In this document: in pieces, positions 11,841-23,159 of the stretch | Layout: each line of letters begins with the position of its first letter | How positions within the stretch are numbered: position 1 is the stretch's first letter | DNA from: Lepraria neglecta | Lineage: Eukaryota > Ascomycota > Lecanoromycetes > Lecanorales > Stereocaulaceae | Assembly: GCA_033220425.1 (NCBI GenBank) | Contig: CM065653.1 | Location: 1,488,001-1,552,000 of the forward strand | DNA length: 64,000 nt | Reading direction: 5' to 3' | The notes under the pieces: generated by a model | What the model saw: the letters and a program-made list of their open reading frames with translations, nothing else | Database searches by the model: none | What the model was told of the DNA's origin: nothing | Program-made: the position numbers and the translations under genes

Positions 11841-12152
11841 AGAATGCGGGTTGAACAATTTGGGTATATAGATTATATAGAATGGTTTGTACTAAACATC
11901 TGCTTTTATCTCCCGTTCGTCTTTGCATTGGATGATTAGCTGCGAAAATGGTTCATAGGACATCTTTTGAAAGCAAAAGTTCTTAATATATTCTACTAGT
12001 AGATCTTGAGTCTAATTAAGATAGAATCTATTCCTTGATCATCACCATAATATCCAAGCCCCGAGGCCAATCCGTCCTGTCTATCACCAAAGAACACCAA
12101 ACATGCACCATGTACATACCAATGTATATAAAGATCCACCACACAATGATCC
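11841..12152. other. Convergent 3' regions
   Basis: This stretch lies between the stop codons of the SET-MYND gene and CYS3, which point toward each other. It is AT-rich, as expected for overlapping 3' untranslated regions. No gene seen. Confidence 0.5.
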
Positions 12153-13646
12153 TCATACAGCCCGGTTGACCAACTTCCCATCTTTCACCGCTCCATTGGC
12201 CGTCTCCCCATTAGCGTGTTCTCCACTCTTGATCATCCCGTTGACCTTCGGCCACACAACAGCCCTCTCCAATGCTTGGAGCACGTCGCGCTTCAAATCC
12301 TCCCCATCCTCGACCCCGCAGCTCAACCTCACAAGATCGTCCCAAACGCCCACCTTCTCCCTCGCCTCCTTCGGTATCCCAGCATGCGTCATACTACTCG
12401 GCACCTCACAGAGAGACTCTACACCCCCTAAACTCTCCGCCAACACAAAAATCTGCGTAGTCTGGCAAAATCTCTCCGCAGCCTCCTTCCCCCCATTAAT
12501 GCGGAAACTCAACATTCCCCCTCCCATGCCGTTGCGGTGTTGTTTGAGGTGTATGGCGTGGTGTGGATGGCTGGGCAGGCCGGGATAGTTTACTAAGAGG
12601 ACGTGTGGGGAGGTGGAGAGGGTGGTGGCGATTAGGTGGGCGTTGTGGGAGGCTTCGCGGGCGCGGAGATGGAGGGTTTTGAGGCCGCGGTGGGCGAGCC
12701 AGGAGTCGAATGCGGAGGGGACGGCGCCGATTGCGTTTTGGAGGAATGTGAGGCGTTGTTTTAGCTCGGGAGAGTTGAAGGCGCAGGCGCCCATTAGGAC
12801 GTCCTAAAGAAGTGTTACCTAGTGGGATTGGTGGTAGAGGGGAGTGGGAGGGCACTTACTGAGTGGCCGTTTATGTATTTTGTGACTGAATGGACAACGA
12901 TGTCTGCGCCGTGGTCGAGAGGGTTTTGTATGTATGGGCTGAGGAACGTGTTGTCCACCACCACCATTATGCCATGCTGATGCGCTACTGTCGCGACAGC
13001 CCGTATATCAACCAGTTTCAGCGTAGGATTGCTCGGAGTCTCGATCCATATCAATTTCGTCTCGTTAGGCCGTATTTGACTTGCTACATCGAGTTCGATA
13101 CTTGGGGTGAATGTGACCTGCACACCATGGGCTGTAGCCACTTGGGTGAAATATCGGTGTGTGCCGCCGTAGACATCGGAGACGGAGATGACATGGGAGC
13201 CTGCGGCGAGGGACTGGAGGATGACGGCTGTGCTTGCGGAACCGGAGGCGAAAGCGAGGGCGTATTTGGCCTTCTCGAGAGCTGCTACAGCTGTTTCGAA
13301 GTTTTCCCTACAAAGTGACTGTCAGAGCCTAAACTTCGTCTTTGTTTGGGGACATGTAGTACCGATTTGGATTTGAGCTTCTCGTATACTCGTAGGCACC
13401 GATTGGCTTTCCTACGCCTGTCTGGGCGAAGGTAGTGGAGAGTGAGATCTGGGCCCTTGTTAGCAGAGCGCTGGTGGGATGGGAAGCTTAAGAGGACCTT
13501 ACTGCTTCGATGACCGCACCAGTGGAAGGGTCATGGGGACTGCCAGCATGGACGGCTAGAGTACCAAAATTGTGTACTGGTGAGGGCGCCCTTGGGGGCG
13601 TCTCAATTGAACCTTTGGTGCCGTTGGTGGTAGCAGAGGGCGACAT
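12153..13646 (-). CDS. CYS3: Cystathionine gamma-lyase (PLP enzyme)
   Basis: Four exons, 13503-13646, 13363-13448, 12860-13307 and 12153-12803, give 442 residues. The enzyme cleaves cystathionine to cysteine, 2-oxobutyrate and ammonia in the transsulfuration pathway, in the cytosol. The fold-type I PLP signature is clear: AFASGSASTAV binds the cofactor phosphate, VYGGTHRYF is the usual following segment, ETPSNPTLK and DNTFLSPY precede the Schiff-base lysine, and the lysine itself is in HSVTKYINGHS. The second exon encodes QTGVGKPIGAYEYTRSSNPNR, the conserved N-terminal substrate loop. The C-terminal domain includes FVLAESLGGVESL and HAGIP, typical of gamma-lyases. The C-terminal tail (about 35 residues, KSGEHANGETANG) is longer than in yeast. 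An in-frame Met lies 14 codons upstream; 13646 is preferred by family length. Confidence 0.9.
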
Positions 13647-14084
13647 TATGCTTTGCTGCTTAGAAAGTAAGGAATACCTCATACCCAAGATGTGTCAAAA
13701 TCGAAAGATATAATAGTGAGACGGTTCTTCACACGCATCATTGAGTAGTAAACTATCATTAGTAATTGCTCAGCCTGGGCTTTTGCGCATATAGATTGTT
13801 GTCATCGCATGAAAGAATGACGCAATATAAGTGATAAGCGCTTGGACTTGCATTAGTGTAACGGTCTTTCATGACGCCTTATGGCAGCTCCCGTTAAAGG
13901 GTCCTCGAGTGGGAACACCTCCCGTAATGACAATCCAAAATGGTATGTATTGAGCCCGAGGCTCGGGTCTATGTACTCTAAGCTGTTGATAAGGTATAGC
14001 TGAAGGTTGAAGTTGAGAGCAGCAACATAATGTAGAGCATTCCTCTAATCACGAGATGCTCTCGAAGGTTCCTCAAATGAGATG
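13647..14084. other. Upstream region of CYS3
   Basis: No gene seen. It holds the CYS3 promoter and the 3' end of the NUFIP1-like gene, which is on the same strand. Confidence 0.5.
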
Positions 14085-16579
14085 CTACATTTCCGGACCT
14101 TCGCTGGGTATACCCTGTTCTAGAAGACCATTTTCTCCAAGATGGATGATGGCTTTGAGAATCACGTGATCCTCTTTCTCCTTCTCTTGTTCCACAAGCT
14201 AGACGAGCATATGATCAGCACGAGCGTACAATTAAAGAGAACCTGGATGTAGTACTTACCCGTTGGTGCAATCCGATCCTCTCCGTCCTCTTCTCGACCT
14301 TGGAGACTTCCATAATTCGAGTATCACGACTTCCTCGTTCAGGTAATTCGTGTCGAAATCTGCAGTCATCACCTCTTTTGCAGCGCCCGTTCTTGAGAAA
14401 GTCTCGACAAATCTGCTTTGGTTTTTCGCGCCGCGGAGGTGGAACCCTCTCGGGGCCATTTCGCCGCGATGAAGTCTTATCTGGAGCATCGTCGTCGCTA
14501 TCTGCATCGGAGGAAGATGAGCCACTGGAGGATGTGATGTCTTCAGAGTCAGTAGAAGAGAGGTCTGAGCTTGAGTCGGACATGGATATGCTAGAGCGCT
14601 GAGAGGCCTTGTCGATGCTGGCGATGAGGGATGCGTCACCATTTACGTGGCTCAGGCCGTTGGACAGGCTCGTCGCTGGGGGCGCGCTATCTAATTCCAG
14701 AATCGAAGGAGGAGGGTCGGAATGATCATCTGGCGCTGCTGGCTGAGAAGTTGGCGTCAAAGGATCCGGTATCGATGCCACAGCTTCCTCGTTTCCCTGC
14801 AGAGTAGTGAGCGCGAAATTGTGGATTGCCGTCTCGTTTGCTTTCTGCTTCGAGTCAAAGAAAGGCTCTGCCTGTATTGCCGTCCCGTTGGTAATGTTCG
14901 TATGAAGAGGCTGTCCAGGTTTAGTAATGTTAGCTTCTCCAGACTTTTTGTTATGTGATATCTCGCTATCTGATCGCTTTCTCTTCTGGCTGTCATTGGA
15001 CCCCGTCCCACCACATCCATTAGCATCGTCTTGGAGCTTGTTCTTGGAAGCTTTGGCCTCTGCTTTGGCCTCTGCTTTGGCCTCTGCTTTGGCAGCACGT
15101 CTCTCCACTTTTTCAAGCTGCCTCCGAAGCTTCTCTACTTTACGCTTGGCTTTCCCTGCCGCGTCCTCGGAATCGTCCTTGAACTTCTTCTGCTTTCGAA
15201 TTTGCTCTTCTTCTCTCTTCTTCTTTTGCATCTCCTCCTTCTCTGCCCTTTGCTTTTCCTGGGCTTCTTTCCGCGCAAGGTATGCTGCTTGCTGTCCCTC
15301 TTGACGTTGCCGTTTTTTCTCTGCAATCTCGGCAGTACGAGCTTTGGTGGGAAAGCGTTTCTTGCGCTCTTCGATCCAGGCTGCAATATCTGAAGAAGAT
15401 TGTAAGGTGGAAGTTTGCCCCCTGTATTCGAATTGTAGCCTGAAAATTATGTCAGCGCGATTTGTAAAGATACACGGACCAGTCTTACAGCTGTGGTCCT
15501 CCGGCAACGGCAGCAGCAAGTCTGGCCTCCTCATCTGCATCGTCCTCATCTTCTTCGCTAGACTCATGCTCCTCCCTCTTAGGAGTCAACCCTAGCTGAT
15601 TGTGTTTCCTCTTTTTCTTTCGTGGTTTCCTAGGCCCGTCTTGAGGTACTGGTGGCTTGACAGGAAGAGGAAGAGGTGCCCCAAAGCTCGGTACAGCCGG
15701 AGCTGCTTGAGGCCGTGGATTGTGATTTCGCGGTTTACTGAACGCATCTCCGTGTCTACGTTTCTGGCCTTGGCCTCGATGGCCAGAAAAAGGATTGGGA
15801 GATTCGTGGTGGGTAGAGTGATTACTCATGGGAGAGTTGTGCCGATAGGGCGAACCACTGCCGTTGTATGTGCCGTTTGGGTATGGGTTTGCTGCATTTG
15901 GTATTGACGGTTGCGGGTATTGCTGTACTCGGAGATCTCCTCGCTCCTTATCAAACCCCATACGTAATGGTGGGCCCATAAATACTGGCTGACTATAACC
16001 AGCGCCTTGCCTAGGCTGAAAGTGCTCAGGGTTCTGGGGTGGGTATGGATTAGGCTGAGTATTTTGGGCCAGGGAGTCGTAATTGTGAGAGCCATATTGA
16101 TTCTGCCCATTTGGCTGCTGTGTAGAGCCCTGAAAATTCGGAGGATATATTGCTTGGGGTGGCTGTGGATATGTTGTGCTCGGGGCAAAAGTTGACGGCC
16201 GCTGACCATATTCTTGACCCAGATTCGCAGGATACTGGGGTAATTGAACAGGCGGGTAGCTGGGCAAAGGATAGCTGCCTCTCCTCTGGTCGTTCGCCTG
16301 AGCGTTATAGCCTGCATTTGGCGGTATAGCAGGCTCAGTGCCTGCTAATGGATAGCCACCGTAGCCTGAGTTGGCATGTGCGGACCCGAAATGACCACCA
16401 CCCCTTGGACCTCCCCTATTGTTCCCTCTTCCATACCCTCTGTTGCCACGGTCTCCTCTGTTCGCCCGTCCTCCATAGCGATTTTGGCCTGCGCCAGGCT
16501 GATTATATGCTGGATAGTTCTGGGTAGCCGCTGGGGGTGCTGGCGGGGGCGGAGGAAAGGTGAACTGTTGACCGCTCAT
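14085..16579 (-). CDS. NUFIP1-like protein with CCCH zinc finger
   Basis: Three exons, 15489-16579, 14260-15439 and 14085-14198, give 794 residues from the ATG at 16579. The N-terminal 220 residues are disordered, rich in Pro, Gln, Asn and Tyr, with an RGG-type segment (GNRGYGRGNNRGGPRGGG) that suggests RNA contact. The NUFIP1 conserved peptide starts at the second exon: SDIAAWIEERKKRFPTKAR. It is followed by a long charged helix with a triple AEAK repeat. Near residue 730 is a CCCH finger, CRDFLKNGRCKRGDDCRFRH, with the C-x8-C-x5-C-x3-H spacing. NUFIP1 and yeast Rsa1 are scaffold factors for box C/D snoRNP assembly in the nucleus; transfer of that role here is inference. The short third exon encodes the acidic, leucine-rich tail. 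Confidence 0.8.
14161..14170. promoter_or_regulatory. Possible Cbf1-type CACGTG site upstream of CYS3
   Basis: ATCACGTGAT is a 10-bp palindrome containing the E-box that Cbf1/Met4-type regulators use at sulfur genes in yeasts. It lies about 515 bases upstream of the CYS3 start, but inside the last coding exon of the NUFIP1-like gene. It may simply be coding sequence. Confidence 0.3.
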
Positions 16580-17062
16580 TGTCGCGTCATTTTATCACCT
16601 GAGCCATACCTGGAAGATCTTCCGGTGCTTCAACATAGGGGAACGGCCGGTATTTAGATCTTCGCCTTGCTTGGCTGTCTGTCTGCCATTGATTGTTCCC
16701 ATTGGGTATTGAGCACGGGTGAACTTCGGCAGAAATGCATTTGATGCGCCTTCTTCAATCCATTAAGTTGGCAGCGAATGAACGGCTGCGAGATGTATGA
16801 ATTGATTCCGGAACCCTTACTAGCGATTTTATATGGTGCCTACAATGGTTGCATAGATCTCTGATATACCATACCGGAAATTCCAGTGTATTCTCTGGTC
16901 AAGCTTCCCCATCTCATCTATAAATTGTGATCTTCACATGGAAACTTCAATGCAAACTGTTTCAGATACTCATGATCCTCAAGATTAGCCTGCACTGTCT
17001 TTTCGACTATGTCTGTTCCATCTTTGCCAAATTCTTTGACTCATTTCACGTAATCATCTTCA
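16580..17062. other. Intergenic, no gene seen
   Basis: Promoter side of the NUFIP1-like gene, joining the decayed end of the synthetase pseudogene. No open frame with family features. Confidence 0.45.
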
Positions 17063-20000
17063 CTAGATGGCCGGGCTTTTCTTTCCTGGAGCATTGATCA
17101 GTGATACTAACCCACAAGAACAATCACACAGAGGCCGAGATTTGAAATTGGGAAGAATGCCCAGGAATATACGTGGCTTCAAGCCCGTGCTGTCAACCGC
17201 CACCTCGTGCCACGGCCTCATCCTTGTTCCGAATTCGTTTTCTGTCTTTTGACGATCCTCAGGCTTCCCCCAGCTTAGCATCGATTCATCGTACGTTAGC
17301 CCGACGCTTCTGCAATAGGCCTCCGTGACCGCAGCTGGATGGTCTAATAACTCTTCTGTACCAATGAGACAGAGTTCTAGTGCACTTTCGCTCGCCACAG
17401 CTTCATCGGAAACATGCTCTTTGTCATGTGTCGCTACTTTGGGCCCTATCTGGCCGGTCTCTCTAAAATAGTCGAAAAAGCGCCGAAATTCGCTGTACCC
17501 TGCATCTTCTGGCCGATGACCGTGCCAGCCGGTTTTGTAAGACAAGGGTGGAATGGACAAGCGGTAACTGCTTGGGACGCTGAGGCGCGGATGTCGGATC
17601 AAGAAGGTGAAGTGTAACTGTCTGAGTATCCTGGCTGGCAGGACACAGGGATTCAGGGGCTCTATAAGACGCGGTGTGTATGGATATGGTGGACTGCGAG
17701 TGGTTCCACTGCTATCCTGACTTATGCATCCTAGATCCTCTCCCGTCAAAGAGAAGGAGCGATGGAAGGTTATTCCCCATTCGGCGGCATTAGAACGCGG
17801 GCCATACTTTTGCAAAACAGACGCTTACCCTAGAATCGTCCAATGACACATTCAACCCACAACAGTCTGTGCCCATATAAATCGGACCATAGGTTGGATC
17901 ACCTTGCGAGGGCTAGGACAGGCTCATCTGAGGGACATCCTTCAAAATCTTATTCAGCGAAACTTTGTAGGTCGTTTCGCTTCCTCCATTCCCCAACCGA
18001 GCGTTTCCATTACCCTCGTATCATGGATGAGACCGTTCTGGCCCGAAGAAGAAGGCGTCCTCAGAAGGCGCGTGTACATTCTTCATGCCTTAACGGTGTA
18101 GAAATACCTATTCCCGTGGAAGAGGTGTTAGCAATCCAAATTAGAAATACAGCGTTGGGGTTTCAATTACCCTTTCAAACGCTGTCGAGCAAGCCTGCGG
18201 GTGGGCCATCAATATGATGGGCTTCGGCAGCTCGGCGACACCTTCCTTGCCCATAGCGCTCAAAGTCAGAAGGTTAATTTGCTGCCTCATCGAAGGATGA
18301 TCAATCAAATCCTTCATGGCAATCTCAATCCCCTCCTTTGCGATATACCTTAGCAAGCTGGAGCGTATACACGAGATATCCCCAAACATCAAAGTACGGA
18401 GTATCCAGCGTGAGCTCCACCCTCGCAGTATGAGCCGGTTTCGGTACGCTGTTTTGCAAAAATTTCCACACGCGACTAACGATATCCTCTGGATTTAGCA
18501 GTGAGAAGTTGAAAGCCCGGGGTTTTGGTCTGCTCGGAGTGGCTCTGGGCTTCTGTGAGATCAGAGGAAAGGGTCGACGCGGTGGGTCAGGAGGCGTCGA
18601 AAGCAGCTCTAACGGGGCATGCACATCCCGCACAGACCGCTGGATCGTATTGTACAGCCTGCGAAGCATGACCTCAACGACCTCAGGCGCGATAGCCTCA
18701 TCGCAAAATGCCATCTCAATCCGCACCTGACCCCCCTCCGGCCGAGACGAGTAGATGTGTAGATCCCCTCTGTCATGCTCAAGATCAGCGTAACTGAACT
18801 ACACTGCGCTTCTCCCATGGAGAAGTTCTTCGTGCCGGCGTAGGTATAGTTCTCATGGTTAACAGTGGAGCTCAAGCGTGTCCAGCCCGGCCAGTCAGTA
18901 CGTTCCTCGATCGTGGTCCTGAGTCCCAGATTTTCGTGCCGCATTGACGCAAGATATTGTTCTTGAATGAGTGTAAATAGGCTTGGCACTGTCGAGGTCT
19001 GGTCGAAGCTGACTCGTACTGGGACAACATTTTTGTAGGGCCCGAAGATTTTGTCAATGCCAGGGAGTGCGATGCTGCGTCCTGATACGACGTGGCCAAA
19101 ACCCACGTCGGAAATCCTCGATAATTCTGCAAGGACGAAGGACCAAGCGGCTTTGATGAGCGTAGCAAACGTTATACCATGGGACTGTAAGGACAAGTGG
19201 GGTATAAATTGATGCACTCGATCGTTGATGATGTTTTTGTAGGATGGTCCTGATTGGGCAAGTATGTGTGTTATCAAGGATCCCTCGAGAAGCTTCAGCC
19301 AAAACGCTTGATCTTTCTGGGAATTGCCCTTTCCCAGTACATGTACGAAGTGGTTAAACCATTGCACAGCTGGCAGCTTCTGGTCCTCATACGCCACCTT
19401 CAGAGCTCGATATAGCAATGGCAAAGAAGTGTCATCGAATTGAGCATGTCATATCCGCATAGAAAGAGTATGATAATTTGATTCCCGCTGCACAAGCAGA
19501 AAACGCACAATCCGATCCCCCATGCTGACACCACACTTCTTATCCATCTCACACAGGGATGCGAAAAGCTCCTTGGTATTCCTTCGAGAATAGAGTCGCT
19601 GGTATTCTACATCATGTAAATTTAAGACGATCTGTAGGACTCGGCCCTCGTGGATGGTGAGGACTGTGTGAAGCAGCGGATGGTGGCCAACGAGGACTTT
19701 GCACGTCGTTTCCAGGCGTGATGAGTCAATAGATCCAGTCAAATCGAATGCAAAGTAGTTTATTCATCCATGATTAGCCATGAGGGAGCCAGCAACCACC
19801 CATGCTTGGAAATCCGTGACCTCAAGGACGTGTTCGATCCCAGACTTTTTGACTGACAGTGGCTCGCAAACGACATCGTTCAAGAAAATTTCAAGGTTCT
19901 TCACCTTCAATGTTTGGAACGATTGGGGTGGCACCAACTATTTTGGTTCATGGAGTGGGTACTGGCCACGAGAGACATCGCAGCTAATGTTGGATTGTGA

Positions 20001-21927
20001 AAGATGTTTTCGGTGCTTAATTGTACGCCATCAGAATTTGCGGCCCCCACGAGCTGTATGGCATTGATAGAATCGGCGCCAATTTTGAAGAAGTCATCAG
20101 TAGCGCGGATGGTTCTGGCGTCTACATTTAGTATTTTGGCCCAGAGTTGGCTCAGCCGTTCTTCCATTTCCGTCAATAGCAGCGGTTCTGAGCCCATTGA
20201 TCGTCCAGCCTCCACCGATGTAAGAGCAGCAAGCTGTTCCATTAATAGGGTAGATCCCAGCTGAGCCAGTTGCTTTCGATCCAATTTTCCGGAGACTGTG
20301 AGCGGTAGGTGCCTTAGAGATATGAAAATTGATGGGTCATATAGGCAGGTAAATTCTTCGCAAGTTGCTCGGTTAGCTTAGGGAGTAGCAAGATCAATTG
20401 CATTTTCCTGCCGACTGAGATGGCTGTTAAAGGCTCTGCGCTGTCAGTGTCATCTCTATTGATCCCAAAGAATCTAGTGAGCTTCGGCACATCTTGGCTG
20501 TCAACTGGCATAATGACATCCACGGCGACGCTCATCTCTGTAGGAAGCAATTGCCGTAGGTGGGATCCAACATCTCCAACTTCAATACGCTGGCCACGAA
20601 TTTTCTTCTGCAGGTCTTTCCGTCTAATAAATTGTATGGAACTATCCGCGTTATATCGTCCTAGATCTCCGCTCTTATAAAGCCTGCCTTTTCTCCCTGG
20701 AAAAGCGTCTCCTTGTCTTTGGACCAGCCATGGAGGGCCCTCGATGGACGACTTCGCGGTCTTCATTGGGTCATTGAGGTATCCATGAGCCACGAGCGGT
20801 CCCTCTATCAAGATCTCACCAATGCAGCCGATGAGTACAAGCCGCTCATGGCATACATCATCTACAATCTAAGCTACTGAGACAACAGCCTGCCTAATGT
20901 TCGACGACTGCCCTAGCTTGGCGTCACCCGCTACACAAACAGATGACTCACACGGTCTATAGGTATTGATCAAATACATCCTCTTCGTCTAGCTTTCGCC
21001 ATTCTCTTTCGAGATAGCTTCTCCGCCGAACACCACTGTTTTGAGGCTTGGTAGGTCTTTAGCTCTTAGGGCGTTTGCGATTGAGGGCGTCAATGCAGCA
21101 CAGTCCACATTCATGGAACAAATGGCATGGGCAAAGTTGTTCATCCTGTCATGTTCGGATGGTATGCAGATACACCCGCCTCCAACTAAAGCCGTAAGCA
21201 TACAGATCACACTCATATCAAATGCATAAGCTGCCCATTACAGGACGCTGGACCCAACTGTGATTCCAAAAGTCTGAGTGCAAGTCTGAGCGTTTGTACT
21301 TGCTTTACTGTGTTGCTGGACAATGCCCTTCGGTCTCCCGGTGCTTCCTGAGCTGAAAAGCCTAATGGTAGCGTTATCTGAGCGGACTGCTGGAAGATTT
21401 TCCAATGATCGAGCTCCAGAGCTTATGCCTTCGAGGAATACCTCTGTCACTTCAATAACATTTTCAACTTTGTCTCTGAGCAAACGGGTTTGAGTTGAAG
21501 ATGCTAACAAAACTTTTGCCTTCATGTCATCAAGGATGCTTTCCAAACGATTCATCAGATGTGAAGGCTCGAGAAGAACGCAAGCGCCTCCAGTCTGGAG
21601 GACCGCTACCATTGAAACGATAACCCACTTCGACTTCTCGAGGCACAGCAGCATGAACATCTCCACCTGCACTCTAAGGCCGACAAGATGATATGCCAAA
21701 AGTGTTGAGAAGCCATCTAGGTCGGATTAACTCAGTTCGCCGTCCCATGCGTAGATAGCAAGGGCATCTGGATGGCGACGCGCCTTCTTTTCTATGAGAG
21801 TGTGGACACACGACTCAACTGCCTCCGGTGGATTCTGGTTCCAGTGTAGGATTTGTTTGAGATCTTGTTGGCTGAGATAGTCCCAGGCGCCTTGCACTGG
21901 CCCATTGCTACCATTACTGGGCGCCAT
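17063..21927 (-). pseudogene. Broken nonribosomal peptide synthetase fused to a sulfotransferase-like domain
   Basis: Minus-strand remains of one large gene. From about 21,927: an adenylation domain (SSGSTGRPKGI core near 21,350; later SGDLGRYNADSSIQF and a SGKLDRKQL end); a carrier domain with the 4'-phosphopantetheine serine intact (FFKIGADSINAIQL); a condensation domain (EVTDFQAW, a damaged HHxxxDG-type motif near 19,440, FGPYKNVVPVRV); a second carrier-like segment without the serine; then a P-loop sulfotransferase-like domain (ILMAHPQACSTAFERV, later FTFLIRHPRLSVPS). Damage seen: in-frame stops at 21727-21729, 21238-21240, 20989-20991, 20869-20871, 19764-19766 and 19449-19451; frameshifts near 20,335, 18,800 and 18,335; further stops in the sulfotransferase part. 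The frame at 18141-18392 carries the end of the second carrier and the start of the sulfotransferase part without a stop, so they were one polypeptide. No function remains. The lost product is unknown. Confidence 0.85.
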
Positions 21928-23159
21928 AGTCTGCAACAGTCTTTCAAAACCTTGAGACCTTAAGCGAGGGTTGGAGATGTGTGTGTTTCGCGGGCCGCAC
22001 GCTTCACAAGAGGGCACAAGGAACACAACAATGGCGAGGGAGTGAACTTCAAGTAAGCTGTTTAATCTAGAGTTTTTCACTTTCTCATGCGAATGACGAA
22101 CGCGTGGAGGCAGCGGAGCCAAGGACAATTGTAATAAAATCATCAAAAGTACCTTAGCTAGGAAAGACAAGGGAAATTCAAGCATTAGCATGAATATGTA
22201 GGCGGGGCGCAGTCGCCTGCATACATCGTGGCCTGCGCATTAGTTCATCGAGTGTTTGGTTCGGTAAGAGATCGTGCCTTGCATAGCGCGATTCTTGATT
22301 TGCGGAGACGCTCGGTCGTACCAGTACCAGGATATCACTATGAGATTCGCTGGAGGTCATCGGAACGGAGTTGATAGCGGTAGAGTTCAATTAGTGTCCA
22401 TAGACTTTAGAAGCGTCCCTATTGGGTATCGAATGGGCTGCAGCACGCCAATGCCGTTCCTCAACTCCGTAGCATAAAGGGACATGGAGGTTGATTTTGC
22501 GGGGACCCAAATCCAGGTAGCAAAAGACGAGCGACTGATGGCAAGACGTAGTACCAACAGGACAGAAGCAGATCTAAGCTGCATTTTCTTATAAACGGGA
22601 CTCCAGATAGCAGATGTTTGAAAGAATGAGAAAGAGGATTATGGTTAGTCTGTCAACAGCATTCAGCCGATGATGGGGGAGATTGTGACCTACGTAGCTT
22701 TATATTCGGGACGTCCAAGGAGCTTCAGATCGCGATATGTGACTGATAATCACAGGCAGCCGTAAGAAAGCTCGATCCTCACGTTAGCGGCCGAATAATA
22801 TATGCTTTGAGTACCAATGCAGTAGAGACCTCCGATCCCATCCTCAAGCAATTCATCAAATCCATAAGTATACAGAGTTTTCATTGTCAAAGAAGTACTA
22901 CTATAATGATTTAGCACGTTCAGCAAGCATCTGCTAGTATATTTTCATATTCAGTAGTTGAAGAAGGAGCAGAGATGGAAAACTGCCCTTGGAAAAGGGG
23001 CTCGAAGGGGTACTAGCTCGGCGCCAAGCCTTAAACGACGCGCGCTTCCAGCCTTATCAAAAGTCATAATTGTGACCAACACGTTGCTCAACCCCTAAAA
23101 TCGAGATTAGATTTTTTCCAAACATAGAGACGTGAGCTCAAGAAGCTCAGGAACGCCTA
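21928..23159. other. Gap between the synthetase pseudogene and RPC25
   Basis: This gap holds the former synthetase promoter and the RPC25 promoter. Several minus-strand frames of 60-70 codons exist at 22,178-22,584 but none is recognisable, and they may be further decayed sequence. No supported gene. Confidence 0.4.

Noticed and set aside
13000-13318. Plus-strand frame of 142 codons within CYS3
   Set aside because: Antisense to the PLP-binding exon of CYS3, which is far better supported.
21928-22584. Additional N-terminal synthetase domain upstream of the adenylation domain
   Set aside because: None of the frames here shows condensation, carrier or adenylation motifs, and the adenylation domain has a plausible start at 21927.
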